Part shown: one piece after another, positions 38,202-47,084 of the stretch
Layout of the letters: each line of letters starts with the position of its first letter
Position numbering within the stretch: the first letter of the stretch is position 1
DNA from: Tenacibaculum skagerrakense
GTDB lineage: Bacteria > Bacteroidota > Bacteroidia > Flavobacteriales > Flavobacteriaceae
Length of the DNA stretch: 64,000 nt
Assembly: GCF_004345825.1 (NCBI RefSeq)
Contig: NZ_SLXM01000001.1
Coordinates: 682,001 to 746,000 of the forward strand
Reading direction: 5' to 3'
The notes under the pieces: model-generated
The model's input: the letters and a program-made list of their open reading frames with translations, nothing else
Told to the model about the DNA's origin: nothing
The model's database searches: none
Translations under genes and position numbers: made by a program

Positions 38202-38714
38202 ATGCCAGTAATAAAAGCTGTAAGAGGTAAAGAGCCTCAAATACCTGAAGATTGTTTTGTAGCGGAAAACGCCACTATTGTTGGAGAAGTAACAATGGGT
38301 AAAGAATGTAGTGTGTGGTTTAATGCTGTAATTCGTGGAGATGTACATTTTATTAAAATGGGAAATAAAGTAAATGTACAAGATGGAGCAGTAATACATG
38401 CAACTTATGAAAAATCTCCAACTATTATAGGTAATAATGTTTCAATTGGACATAACGCTATAGTACACGGTTGTACAATACAAGACAATGTTTTGGTAGG
38501 AATGGGTAGCATTATTATGGACGATTGTGTTATTGAGAGTAATACAATAATTGCTGCTGGGGCTGTTGTAGCCAAAAGTACTAGAGTTGAGAGTGGAAGT
38601 ATATATGCAGGTATACCAGCAAAAAAGATAAAAGATATTTCTCCAGAACTTACCTCAGGAGAGGTTAATAGAATAGCTAATAATTATGTGAAGTATGCCA
38701 GTTGGTTTAAATAA
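38202..38714 (+). CDS. Gamma-carbonic-anhydrase-like hexapeptide protein
   Basis: 170 residues forming a left-handed beta-helix of hexapeptide repeats. The three zinc-ligand histidines of the gamma class are present: H66 (GAVIHATYE), H84 and H89 (GHNAIVHG), together with NAVIRGD and NVQDG. Flavobacterial members of this group are widely annotated as gamma carbonic anhydrase or YrdA/PaaY-like; activity of these housekeeping homologues is often low or unproven. It begins six bases after the response regulator, so it is co-transcribed, probably without a functional link. Confidence 0.88.
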   Translation: MPVIKAVRGKEPQIPEDCFVAENATIVGEVTMGKECSVWFNAVIRGDVHFIKMGNKVNVQDGAVIHATYEKSPTIIGNNVSIGHNAIVHGCTIQDNVLVGMGSIIMDDCVIESNTIIAAGAVVAKSTRVESGSIYAGIPAKKIKDISPELTSGEVNRIANNYVKYASWFK

Positions 38715-38743
38715 AAATAGGCCTAATTTAATTAGACCTATTT
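38715..38743. terminator. Terminator-like stem between convergent genes
   Basis: Stem AAATAGGcCTAAT / ATTAGaCCTATTT with one mismatch, loop TTA. A better T-run follows on the minus strand, so it mainly serves the gene at 38767. Confidence 0.7.
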
Positions 38744-38766
38744 GAAAATAAATCTAAATCCAAAAA

Positions 38767-39888
38767 CTAACTTGATGCAATACCACAAGCTTTATTGATT
38801 TTCTCTATTTCATTGATGAAGTTTTCCACACTAGTAAACATATCATCAAATACATTTAAACTATTTACTAAGTTGTCAATAGGAGTAATTATTTCTCCTT
38901 CAAACGAAGTAAGTTCATTTACTAAATCACTTAAAATACTTAACCCTGGAATTTGAGGTAAGTTAATATTTAAGTGTAATGCTTTTAAAACTGGTTGTAA
39001 AACAGCGTTCATTGCTTTATTTAACAAATCCATTACTGGTCCAATAACATGTAGTCCTCCTTTTATAATTTGTTCTACAGAAAATGAGAAGTACACTGTA
39101 TGCCATCCACAAGGATAAGGTACTTTAACTCCTAAAACATGTTTATAGCACACTTTTGGATATCCTCCATAAGGAACTCTTATGGTATGACTTAAAACGT
39201 TTTTAACAGCATTCAAAGAGGAAATTAATGGGTTTAAAACATTCATAACAGCATTAATTTGGTTTTGTAAACTAGTCAGTCCCATTACCAAGTGCTTAAC
39301 ATCTTCCGCTTCTTCAGAAGCTTTATTGATAGCGTTTAAAATTGCTACTTGTTGAGCGTCAAATTTTAATACCGCAGGATCAACATCCGCAGCAGCAGTG
39401 TCTAATTCATGATCTAAGTTTGATTTTATAGTAGAGTTAGGTAAGCTGTCGATGCATTGAATAGCACTTCCTAAGGTTGATGCAAATTGGTTTTCAGCAT
39501 TCATCAATTTCAAAAGAATGGTATCAATTTGTTTAATTTTTGGTTCTACTTTTCCAATAGCATTTCTAATTGGTCCAACAACAGATTCTACTTTGTTAGA
39601 TACAACTAGTGCTTCATCTACTGGTTTTTTAAAGGTAGAAATTACATTTTTCAATTCCGATGCTTCTGTTCCTATTTCAGGTATAATTGAGACTACCTCT
39701 AATAACTCAACAGCTTCGTTTAAGGCATTGTCTAATTGTTTCAAATCATTATTAATGGTTTGAGAAATTGCTAAATCGTTGTCAATTGTTTGCAGATCAT
39801 TATATACTGTTTTTACATCCGATTCTAATTGGGCTGTATGAGATTCTGCAGTACTAACATCGTGCATTAATTTGTTAGCTTGTTCCAT
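38767..39888 (-). CDS. Long helical protein of unknown function
   Basis: 373 residues that I cannot assign. There is no signal peptide. Residues 1-235 look like long amphipathic helices with heptad character (LESDVKTVYNDLQTIDNDLA, LLEVVSIIPEIGTEASELKN). A short aromatic, proline- and glycine-rich insert with two cysteines follows (about 236-275: RVPYGGYPKVCYKHVLGVKV and PYPCGWHTVYFSFS), then more helices with hydrophobic patches (VIGPVMDLLNKAMNAVLQPV). This helical-hairpin-helical layout recalls alpha-helical pore-forming proteins, but no family motif supports that. It is a single gene, flanked by terminators, with no functional neighbour. Confidence 0.7.
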   Translation of the reverse strand: MEQANKLMHDVSTAESHTAQLESDVKTVYNDLQTIDNDLAISQTINNDLKQLDNALNEAVELLEVVSIIPEIGTEASELKNVISTFKKPVDEALVVSNKVESVVGPIRNAIGKVEPKIKQIDTILLKLMNAENQFASTLGSAIQCIDSLPNSTIKSNLDHELDTAAADVDPAVLKFDAQQVAILNAINKASEEAEDVKHLVMGLTSLQNQINAVMNVLNPLISSLNAVKNVLSHTIRVPYGGYPKVCYKHVLGVKVPYPCGWHTVYFSFSVEQIIKGGLHVIGPVMDLLNKAMNAVLQPVLKALHLNINLPQIPGLSILSDLVNELTSFEGEIITPIDNLVNSLNVFDDMFTSVENFINEIEKINKACGIASS

Positions 39889-39983
39889 AGTAGTTAGGTT
39901 TTTAAAATTTACTCTAATATCATTCTTATACTAAAGCAAAATCTAAAAAAGAGTTTAAGTGATGATAAATAAGGTATTAGCGT

Positions 39984-40028
39984 AAAAAAATGAAGCCTGA
40001 TTCTTACATGAGAATCAGGCTTCATTTT
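39984..40028 (-). terminator. Intrinsic terminator of the Spy-like protein gene
   Basis: Perfect 18-bp stem (39987-40004 with 40011-40028), loop TACATG, core GAAGCCTGATTCT / AGAATCAGGCTTC, followed on the minus strand by T residues; 26 bases beyond the stop at 40054. Confidence 0.92.
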
Positions 40029-40053
40029 AAAAACCAATTAAATCACAAAATAT

Positions 40054-40515
40054 TTATCCCCTATCAAAGTCTCTTTCTGTTCTATCGTGTCTGTCGTGTT
40101 TCATTCTTCTGTGCTTGCCTCTTTTCTTCATTTTATGCTTTTTTCGAGCAGCTATCTTTTCAAATCGTTCGTATTGTTTATCGTCTAAAATATCTCTCAT
40201 GTTAGCCTTAAAAGCAATCATTTTATCTAATCTGGCAACCTCTCTGTTATAACGTTCATCAGAACTTAATTTTTGTCGTTCTTCTCCTTTAGCTTTTCTA
40301 TGCTTTTTATGAGTCTCTCTGTCTGTAATTTTTTCGGTTAATAGAGGTCTAATCTTATTTTGCTGACGTTCAGAAAGATCTAATTGTAATGTCATTTTTT
40401 TTAAAGCTAATTCCGTTTTTTGTGCTACGGTAAAATCATTTCCTCTTTTTCTCTTTTGTGCTGAAACCGACACCGAAAAAGCTACTGCAACAAGCACGAT
40501 TATAATTTTTTTCAT
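40054..40515 (-). CDS. Small basic exported protein, Spy/CpxP-like
   Basis: 153 residues with a signal peptide (1-19, ending VSAQ). The mature protein is helical and very basic. MTLQLDLSERQQNKIRPLLT near residue 41 resembles the LTxxQ-type helix of Spy/CpxP periplasmic chaperones, and a second such helix (KANMRDILDDKQYERFEKI) follows near 103. The C-terminus is a run of Arg, Lys, His and Asp. A similar group in Bacteroidota is called DUF4890. Periplasmic location is clear; chaperone function is inferred from the pattern only. Confidence 0.75.
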   Translation of the reverse strand: MKKIIIVLVAVAFSVSVSAQKRKRGNDFTVAQKTELALKKMTLQLDLSERQQNKIRPLLTEKITDRETHKKHRKAKGEERQKLSSDERYNREVARLDKMIAFKANMRDILDDKQYERFEKIAARKKHKMKKRGKHRRMKHDRHDRTERDFDRG

Positions 40516-40637
40516 GGTATGTTTTTTTAATATTTATTACACCCTTAAGACCTTTCATTTGTGAAAAGGTTTAATTTTTAAGAAAAAACTTTTTGTAATC
40601 TGTATTTTAGCGGCAAATTACTCTTGAATTATATATA

Positions 40638-41618
40638 ATGATTAAAAAAATAGTTTCTTTTTTGTTGAGATTAGTAGCTCTGTTAGCTATTTCTGTAGTG
40701 CTTTTTTACTTTTGGGGTTCGAGTACTACGTTAAAAAAAGAGTTGTATGCTGAACTTATCGAGAATAGTTATGAGAGTACTACCAATAACGATTCTATTT
40801 TTTCAATAGTTACTTACAACATAGGGTATTTAAGTGGAATGACAAATAACACAGCTAAAGCAAGACCTAAAGAATTGTTTGATGCTAATTTGTCGAAAGC
40901 AAAGAAACTTTTTGCAGAACTAAATCCTGATATTATTGCTTTTCAAGAGATTGATTACAATGCAAAACGTTCTTACGAAATAAATCAAGAGGAGGAACTT
41001 TCAAAACTAGGATATAATTATGTGGCTCGAACTGTTAATTGGGATAAAAAATATGTTCCATTTCCATATTTTCCTCCTTCTTCACACTTCGGTAAAGTTG
41101 TTTCTGGTCAATCTATATTGAGTAAATATCCGATTAAAAATCAGGAGCGAATTGTTTTAGATAGAGTCGAAAACACGCCTTTTTTTAAAAATGCATTTTA
41201 TTTAGATAGGTTATTACAGGTAATTAAGTTAGATGTTAATGGGAAAGAATTAGTTGTAATGAACGTTCATTTAGAAGCTTTTGATAAAGAAACAAGAGTA
41301 AAACAATTGCAATATGTGGTGAAAAAATTCATTGAATTTTCAGAGTCATTTCCAACAATTCTATTGGGTGATTTTAATAGTGATCCTAACTTCGAAAATC
41401 CAGCAATATCACAAGTGTTGAATCTAAAAAATACAGGCTGTGCTGCTTTTACAAAAGAGAATTTTGCGAACACTTTCGATGCTGAAAATCCATACAAGAG
41501 ACTAGATTATATTTTCTATACAAAGAATTTTATCGACTATGTAGATGGTGATGTTTTAGAAGAGTTTGGTCAAGCTTCAGACCACTTACCAGTACTGATG
41601 AAATTCAAGTTCAAATAA
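40638..41618 (+). CDS. Endonuclease/exonuclease/phosphatase-family protein, membrane-anchored
   Basis: 326 residues. One N-terminal hydrophobic segment (about 5-27) anchors or exports it. The EEP fold motifs are in order: VTYNIGYLSG, FQEIDYN (metal-binding Glu), VMNVHLEAF, LLGDFNSDP (metal Asp/Asn), RLDYIFY, and ASDHLPVLM (catalytic His). Members cleave phosphodiesters in nucleic acids, lipids or inositides; no specificity is visible. Single gene. Its stop is followed by the promoter and riboswitch of metY. Confidence 0.88.
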   Translation: MIKKIVSFLLRLVALLAISVVLFYFWGSSTTLKKELYAELIENSYESTTNNDSIFSIVTYNIGYLSGMTNNTAKARPKELFDANLSKAKKLFAELNPDIIAFQEIDYNAKRSYEINQEEELSKLGYNYVARTVNWDKKYVPFPYFPPSSHFGKVVSGQSILSKYPIKNQERIVLDRVENTPFFKNAFYLDRLLQVIKLDVNGKELVVMNVHLEAFDKETRVKQLQYVVKKFIEFSESFPTILLGDFNSDPNFENPAISQVLNLKNTGCAAFTKENFANTFDAENPYKRLDYIFYTKNFIDYVDGDVLEEFGQASDHLPVLMKFKFK

Positions 41619-41670
41619 TTTTTTTTCAAAAAAAGAGGTAAAAAATTTGGATTTTAAATTTTTATAAACA

Positions 41671-41678
41671 AATATTTG
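41671..41678 (+). promoter_or_regulatory. Promoter ahead of the first SAM-I riboswitch
   Basis: AATATTTG matches seven of eight positions of TAnnTTTG. A TTG lies 21 bases upstream (41647-41649). Transcription would begin near 41684, about 27 bases before the aptamer. Confidence 0.4.
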
Positions 41679-41710
41679 CACACGTAAAGTTCAAACACTT
41701 ATCGATTTAA

Positions 41711-41837
41711 TGTTATCAAGAAAGGTGGAGGGAATAGACCCTGTGAAACCTTAGCAACCCTTGGTTAGTCTGAAGTCTTTTCAGAATTTCAAAGAAGGTG
41801 CTAAATTCTACCCTAAAAATTTTTGGGATAGATAACA
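41711..41837 (+). promoter_or_regulatory. SAM-I (S-box) riboswitch aptamer upstream of metY
   Basis: P1 is TGTTATC (41711-41717) with GATAACA (41831-41837). The conserved core reads AAGAAAGGTGGAGGGA, then CTGTGAAACC, TTAGCAACCC and AAGGTGCTAAATTC. P3 is the hairpin with TCTGAA/TTCAGA, and P4 is a compact CCC..GGG stem. SAM-I aptamers bind S-adenosylmethionine. The gene run downstream (metY, fusion enzyme, osmC, metZ) makes homocysteine, so repression by SAM is expected. The region 41838-41971 is the expression platform; a segment complementary to the start codon is described among the findings. Confidence 0.95.
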
Positions 41838-41971
41838 AAAAGAAGTTTTTCGTAGTTCTCCTACGAGTATATGCTTCTATAAATTCTTAATAACATTTTT
41901 CTATAAGCATCATCGTAAAAGATGTGTTTTGGCTTTTGGTTTAATTATTAATTATTTCTAAAAGAAGAAAA

Positions 41972-43264
41972 ATGAGTACACAAAAATTCGAAACGTTAGC
42001 ATTACATGCAGGTCATGATGTTCAACAAACATTAGGCACTAGAGCAGTTCCAATTTATCAATCCAGTTCGTATGTATTTCAAAATTCAGATCATGCCGCT
42101 AATTTATTTTCATTAAAAGAACTGGGGTTTATTTACACACGCTTAAATAATCCAACAAATCAAATTTTACAAGATCGTTTAGCAGCGCTTGAAGGTGGAG
42201 TAGGAGCAGTAGTGTTTGCTTCAGGAACTGCTGCAATTTCAACAGGTTTATTAACGCTTTTAAAAGCAGGTGATCATATTGTAGCATCAAGTAGTTTGTA
42301 CGGAGGAACCTATAACTTGTTAAAAGTTACTTTACCAAGATTAGGAATTACAACCACATTTGTAGATGCTTCTAATCCAGAAAACTTTAAAGAAGCCGTA
42401 CAAGAAAATACTAGAGCATTTTTTGTTGAATCTCTAGGAAACCCAAAACTAGATGTGTTAGATTTAGAAGCAATTGCTGAAGTTTCAAAAGCAGCAAAAG
42501 TTCCATTTATTGTTGATAATACTGTGGCTACTCCTTCATTGTTAAATCCTATAAAACATGGAGCAAATATTGTAATCCATTCACTTACAAAATATATTGG
42601 CGGACAAGGTAACTCGCTAGGTGGAGTAATTATAGATGGTGGTAATTTTGATTGGGATAATGGAAAATTTCCTGAATTCACCGAACCATCCGCTGGTTAT
42701 CATGGATTAAAATATTACGAAACGCTGGGACAGTTATCATTCACTTTTAAATTAATTCTAGAAGGGTTAAGAGATTTTGGAGGAGCATTAAGTCCTACTA
42801 ATGCTTTTAACATTATTCAAGGTTTAGAGACGTTAAATGTTAGAATTGAACAGCATAGTAAAAATGCGCTAGAATTAGCTGCTTGGCTTGAAAACCAAGA
42901 AGAGGTAGCTTGGGTAAATTATCCAGGATTAGAAAGCAGTCCATATAAAAATTTAGCAGATAAATATTTGCCTAAAGGTCAAAGCGGAATTGTAACGTTT
43001 GGTGTAAAAGGAGGATATGAAAGTGCAAAAACTGTAGCAGATAACACAGAATTGTTTTCTCTGCTTGCGAATATTGGAGATACAAAATCTTTGATAATTC
43101 ACCCTGCAAGTACCACGCATCAGCAGTTAACAGATGAAGAACAAGAAGCCTCTGGAGTTACTAAAGATTTAATTCGTTTGTCTGTAGGAATTGAAAATAT
43201 AGACGATTTAAAAAGCGATTTAAAAGAAGCTTTTGCAAAAATTCCAAAATCAGTTTTAGCGTAG
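41972..43264 (+). CDS. metY: O-acetylhomoserine sulfhydrylase (MetY type)
   Basis: 430 residues, the longer size typical of O-acetylhomoserine aminocarboxypropyltransferase rather than cystathionine gamma-synthase. PLP lysine is K207 in HSLTKYIGGQGN. Other marks: QSSSYVFQNSDHAANLFSL, YTRLNNPTNQILQDRLAALE and the C-terminal IGDTKSLIIHPASTTHQQL. It makes homocysteine directly from O-acetylhomoserine and sulfide. First gene after the SAM-I riboswitch; the acetyltransferase-like fusion gene follows four bases after its stop, so substrate maker and user are coupled. Confidence 0.94.
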   Translation: MSTQKFETLALHAGHDVQQTLGTRAVPIYQSSSYVFQNSDHAANLFSLKELGFIYTRLNNPTNQILQDRLAALEGGVGAVVFASGTAAISTGLLTLLKAGDHIVASSSLYGGTYNLLKVTLPRLGITTTFVDASNPENFKEAVQENTRAFFVESLGNPKLDVLDLEAIAEVSKAAKVPFIVDNTVATPSLLNPIKHGANIVIHSLTKYIGGQGNSLGGVIIDGGNFDWDNGKFPEFTEPSAGYHGLKYYETLGQLSFTFKLILEGLRDFGGALSPTNAFNIIQGLETLNVRIEQHSKNALELAAWLENQEEVAWVNYPGLESSPYKNLADKYLPKGQSGIVTFGVKGGYESAKTVADNTELFSLLANIGDTKSLIIHPASTTHQQLTDEEQEASGVTKDLIRLSVGIENIDDLKSDLKEAFAKIPKSVLA

Positions 43265-43268
43265 AAAA

Positions 43269-46200
43269 GTGAAAAATAATTTATCTCATATACATATTCT
43301 TAGTTATGTTACTGAGAGTGGTACTCAGTTTTCTAATATTCAATTAAGTTATCAATTGTTTGGAAGAGAATTGGGTACTGCACCAGTAATTATGGTTAAT
43401 CATGCGTTAACAGGTAATAGCAATGTAGCTGGAGACTTTGGTTGGTGGAAAGAAGTTATTGGAGCACATAAGGTTATAGATACTAATCGTTTTACAATTC
43501 TATGTTTTAATATTCCAGGTAATGGTTATGATGATTTTTTGATTGATGATTATAAAAGTTTTGTAGCTAGAGATATTGCCAAACTTTTCCTTTTAGGTTT
43601 GAAAGAATTAAAGATTAACGAGTTGTTTGCGTTAATTGGAGGTTCTCTAGGAGGCGGAGTTGCCTGGGAAATAGCTGTATTAAATCCTACTATAACAAAG
43701 CATTTAATTCCAATTGCTACCGACTGGAAATCTACGGATTGGTTAATAGCCAATTGTCAAATTCAGGAACTGTTTCTCACAAATTCCAGTAATCCAGTAC
43801 ATGATGCGAGAATACATGCAATGCTATGTTATCGAACACCAGAATCTTTCAAACAACGATTTCATAGAAGTAAAAATGAAGAATCTACCTTGTTTAATGT
43901 AGAGAGTTGGTTGTTGCATCATGGAAAAAAACTACAAGAAAGATATCAGTTAGCTTCTTATAAATTGATGAATCAATTGTTAAAAACTATTGATGTTACT
44001 AAAGGTGATGAAAGCGATGAAATATTGAAAAGTATTAACGCACAAATTCACATTATTGGCGTAGATTCTGACTTGTTTTTTACAGCTGAAGAGAACAGAG
44101 AAACCTATAAGAAACTCGCACAAAACAGTTCAAATGTAACATATAACGAAATCAATTCGGTTCATGGGCATGATGCTTTTTTAATTGAATACGATCAGTT
44201 AATACGCATTTTCGAACCAATATTTAATGAGACTGAAAACATAAAGAAGATGAAAGTTTTAAAGTTTGGTGGCAAATCGTTATCCAACGAAGGAATATCG
44301 AAAGTTATTGATATTATAGAAGATAAAATAGACAAAGGAGAAAAAATAACAGTGGTCGTTTCAGCTAGAGGAAATGCTACCAACGAATTAGAATCTATTT
44401 TACATAAAGCAGCTAGCAATCAGGTGTATCAAGAACAATTAGAAGCGTTTAAGCACAGTCAGCGTCAAATTACGCCTTTACTCGATTTTAGTGAAGAGTT
44501 TGGTAAACTTGAAAAGCTACTGGAAGGTGTAAGTTTATTGCAAGATTTTAGTACAAAAGTTAAAGATGAGGTGCTAGCCCAAGGAGAGTTAATAGCAATA
44601 AAATCGGTAACTGAGTTATTACAGCAAAGAGGAATTAATGCGAATGCTACCGACGCTAGATTATTGTTAAAAACAGATGAAAGCTTTGGAAATGCACAAC
44701 CAATTGATGTTTTATCAAAGGAAAATATAGTTGATTATTATAAGAAACACAACGGAACAACTGTAAATGTAGTTTCAGGATTTATTGGTTCTAATCTTAA
44801 AAATGAAACAACAACTTTGGGTAGAAATGGCAGTAATTATACAGCTTCTTTGTTGGCTAATTATTTAGATGCTGAAGAATTACAAAATTATACACATGTT
44901 GATGGGATTTTTACGGCAAATCCAGATTTAGTTTCGGATGCTAAAAAAATTGAAGAGCTTTCTTTTTCAGAAGCTAACGAGTTAGCAAATTTTGGAGCAA
45001 ATATTTTGCATGCAAAAACCATAATTCCATTAATTGAAAAGAATATCAATCTAAGAATTTTAAACACTTTCAATCCAGAAGATAAAGGAACTTTAATTAC
45101 TGCAAAATCCAATGCAAAAGGTATTAAGTCGATTTCTGTTTTAGAAAATGTAGCCTTACTAAATTTTGAAGGAAGAGGTCTCTTAGGTAAAGTTGGTGTT
45201 GATGCAAGAATTTTTAAAGCATTAGGAAATCATGATATTAGTGTAAGTATCATTTCCCAAGGTTCTTCAGAAAGAGGTATAGGATTAGTGGTAGAGAAAG
45301 ATAAAGCTCAATTAGCAGTTAAAGCGTTAAAAAACGAGTTCGAGTATGATTTAGTAACTAAAGATGTAAATCAGATTAGTATTGTAAATGAGGTGTCTGT
45401 GATTTCTATTGTGGGACAAGATTTGAGTGAGTTTCATTTACCTTATAACGCACTAATTAAAAATCAAATAGTTCCATTATTGTTTAACAATACTATTACG
45501 GGTAAAAACGTAAGCTTGGTTGTTAAAAAGGAGGAATTACACAAAGCTGTAAATGTAATTCACGGACAAATTTTTGGAGTTGCCAAGAAAATTAACATAG
45601 CCATTTTTGGGAAAGGTTTGGTAGGCGGAACACTTATCGATCAAATTATTCAAAGTGCTCCAGCTATTTTAGATCGAAGAAAAATTCAGTTAACTATTTT
45701 TTCAGTAGCTAATTCAAAGTCGGTATTACTTTCAAAAAATGGAATTGATAACAATTGGAAAGTTCAATTAAATGAGAGTAAAATTGAGAGCTCTGTTGAT
45801 GCAGTAATTGATTTTGCAAAAGCACATCATTTAGAAAATTTAATTGCCGTTGATAATACAGCAAATCAAGAGTTTATAGAGAACTATATTCCGTTAGTAG
45901 AAAATGGATTTGATTTAGTTTCGTCTAATAAAATAGCAAATACCGTATCGCATTCTTTTTATAAAAAACTAAGAGAAGTATTAGAACGAAATAAAAAAAC
46001 ATATCTCTATGAAACTAATGTGGGTGCCGGATTACCACTAATCGATACGATTAAATTATTACACGATTCTGGAGAGAATATTACACGAATTCGAGGTGTG
46101 TTTTCAGGGTCCTTAAGTTTTATTTTTAATAAATATTCTGAAGAAAATATTCCATTCTCAACTGTACTGAAAGAAGCAATAAATAACGGTTATACTGAGC

Positions 46201-46658
46201 CAGATCCTAGAGAAGATTTATGCGGTAATGACGTAGCTAGAAAGTTACTAATCCTAGCAAGAGAATTGGATTTAGAAAATGAATTTGAAGATATAAACGT
46301 TGAAAATTTAATACCTGAAGAATTCAGAGATTCTAGTGCATCAGAGTTCATCGAAAATTGTGATAAACTCGATGAGCATTTCAGTAAAATCAAAGAGCAT
46401 CAAGAAGAGAATCATGTGTTGCGATATATAGGAGATTTGCATGGTGACCTTCAACAAACCAAAGGAAACTTAGATGTAAAATTAGTTTCTGTAGATAAAA
46501 CTACTCCTCTAGGAAGTTTAAAAGGTTCCGATGCCATTTTTGAAATTTATACAGAATCTTATGGGAATCAGCCTATTGTTATTCAAGGAGCAGGAGCAGG
46601 AGCAGAAGTAACAGCTAGAGGTGTATTTGGTGATATTTTACGATTAACAAAAAAATAA
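43269..46658 (+). CDS. Homoserine acetyltransferase-like / aspartokinase / homoserine dehydrogenase fusion
   Basis: 1129 residues in one uninterrupted frame with a GTG start, four bases after metY. Residues 1-327 are a MetX-type alpha/beta hydrolase: nucleophile Ser126 in IGGSLGGG, Asp in IIGVDSDLFF and His in VHGHDAF. From residue 328 (MKVLKFGGKSLS) it is ThrA: aspartokinase with two ACT-like regulatory repeats (ISVLENVALLNFEGRGLLGK; GIGLVVEKD), then homoserine dehydrogenase from about 773 (NIAIFGKGLVGGTL; RGVFSGSLSFIFNKY; GYTEPDPREDLCGNDVARKL). It would start and finish the route from aspartate to O-acetylhomoserine, lacking only aspartate-semialdehyde dehydrogenase. The acyl donor (acetyl or succinyl) is not proven by sequence. 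Confidence 0.92.
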   Translation: MKNNLSHIHILSYVTESGTQFSNIQLSYQLFGRELGTAPVIMVNHALTGNSNVAGDFGWWKEVIGAHKVIDTNRFTILCFNIPGNGYDDFLIDDYKSFVARDIAKLFLLGLKELKINELFALIGGSLGGGVAWEIAVLNPTITKHLIPIATDWKSTDWLIANCQIQELFLTNSSNPVHDARIHAMLCYRTPESFKQRFHRSKNEESTLFNVESWLLHHGKKLQERYQLASYKLMNQLLKTIDVTKGDESDEILKSINAQIHIIGVDSDLFFTAEENRETYKKLAQNSSNVTYNEINSVHGHDAFLIEYDQLIRIFEPIFNETENIKKMKVLKFGGKSLSNEGISKVIDIIEDKIDKGEKITVVVSARGNATNELESILHKAASNQVYQEQLEAFKHSQRQITPLLDFSEEFGKLEKLLEGVSLLQDFSTKVKDEVLAQGELIAIKSVTELLQQRGINANATDARLLLKTDESFGNAQPIDVLSKENIVDYYKKHNGTTVNVVSGFIGSNLKNETTTLGRNGSNYTASLLANYLDAEELQNYTHVDGIFTANPDLVSDAKKIEELSFSEANELANFGANILHAKTIIPLIEKNINLRILNTFNPEDKGTLITAKSNAKGIKSISVLENVALLNFEGRGLLGKVGVDARIFKALGNHDISVSIISQGSSERGIGLVVEKDKAQLAVKALKNEFEYDLVTKDVNQISIVNEVSVISIVGQDLSEFHLPYNALIKNQIVPLLFNNTITGKNVSLVVKKEELHKAVNVIHGQIFGVAKKINIAIFGKGLVGGTLIDQIIQSAPAILDRRKIQLTIFSVANSKSVLLSKNGIDNNWKVQLNESKIESSVDAVIDFAKAHHLENLIAVDNTANQEFIENYIPLVENGFDLVSSNKIANTVSHSFYKKLREVLERNKKTYLYETNVGAGLPLIDTIKLLHDSGENITRIRGVFSGSLSFIFNKYSEENIPFSTVLKEAINNGYTEPDPREDLCGNDVARKLLILARELDLENEFEDINVENLIPEEFRDSSASEFIENCDKLDEHFSKIKEHQEENHVLRYIGDLHGDLQQTKGNLDVKLVSVDKTTPLGSLKGSDAIFEIYTESYGNQPIVIQGAGAGAEVTARGVFGDILRLTKK

Positions 46659-46661
46659 ATA

Positions 46662-47084
46662 ATGAACATTCAATTATCTAATTATAATAAGCATTTGGTT
46701 TTTGAAGCTAAAAATCAAACAGGTTATTCTTTATTGGTTGGTCAAACTCTTGACCACACACAAGTAAATGCGATACGACCTATGGAATTACTACTAGTAA
46801 GTTTAGCTAGTTGCAGTAGTATTGATGTGGTAAAGATTTTAAACAAACAGAAGGTTTTTGATTTTGGTTACAATGTTTCTATTGATGCATCTAGAGAAGA
46901 AGATCAAATCCCATCAATTTTTAAAGAGATTACTATTACCTATAGTTTTGATGGTGAGATAAGTAGTAGTAAGGTGAAAAAAGCAACAAATCTAGCTTTA
47001 GAAAAGTATTGTTCTGTTGCAAAGATTATTGAACAAACTGCTAAAATAAATTACAAAGTAGTTTTAAATAAAGAAGAAATATGA
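46662..47084 (+). CDS. OsmC family protein
   Basis: 140 residues. Two cysteines at the family positions: LASCSSIDV (about residue 47) and EKYCSVAKI (about residue 122). OsmC/Ohr proteins reduce hydroperoxides with these thiols or act on sulfur compounds. It sits between the fusion gene and metZ, and its last four bases overlap the metZ ATG. The tie to sulfur metabolism is from context; whether it is a peroxidase or handles sulfane sulfur cannot be told. Confidence 0.88.
   Translation: MNIQLSNYNKHLVFEAKNQTGYSLLVGQTLDHTQVNAIRPMELLLVSLASCSSIDVVKILNKQKVFDFGYNVSIDASREEDQIPSIFKEITITYSFDGEISSSKVKKATNLALEKYCSVAKIIEQTAKINYKVVLNKEEI

Noticed and set aside
41838..41880. TCGTAG/CTACGA hairpin after the first riboswitch as an intrinsic terminator
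   Set aside because: It is short and is not followed by a T-run; the AUG-mask pairing explains control better.
43269..46658. Fusion enzyme as an assembly or frameshift artefact
   Set aside because: The frame is continuous, both halves are complete with their motifs, and the junction lies between domains.
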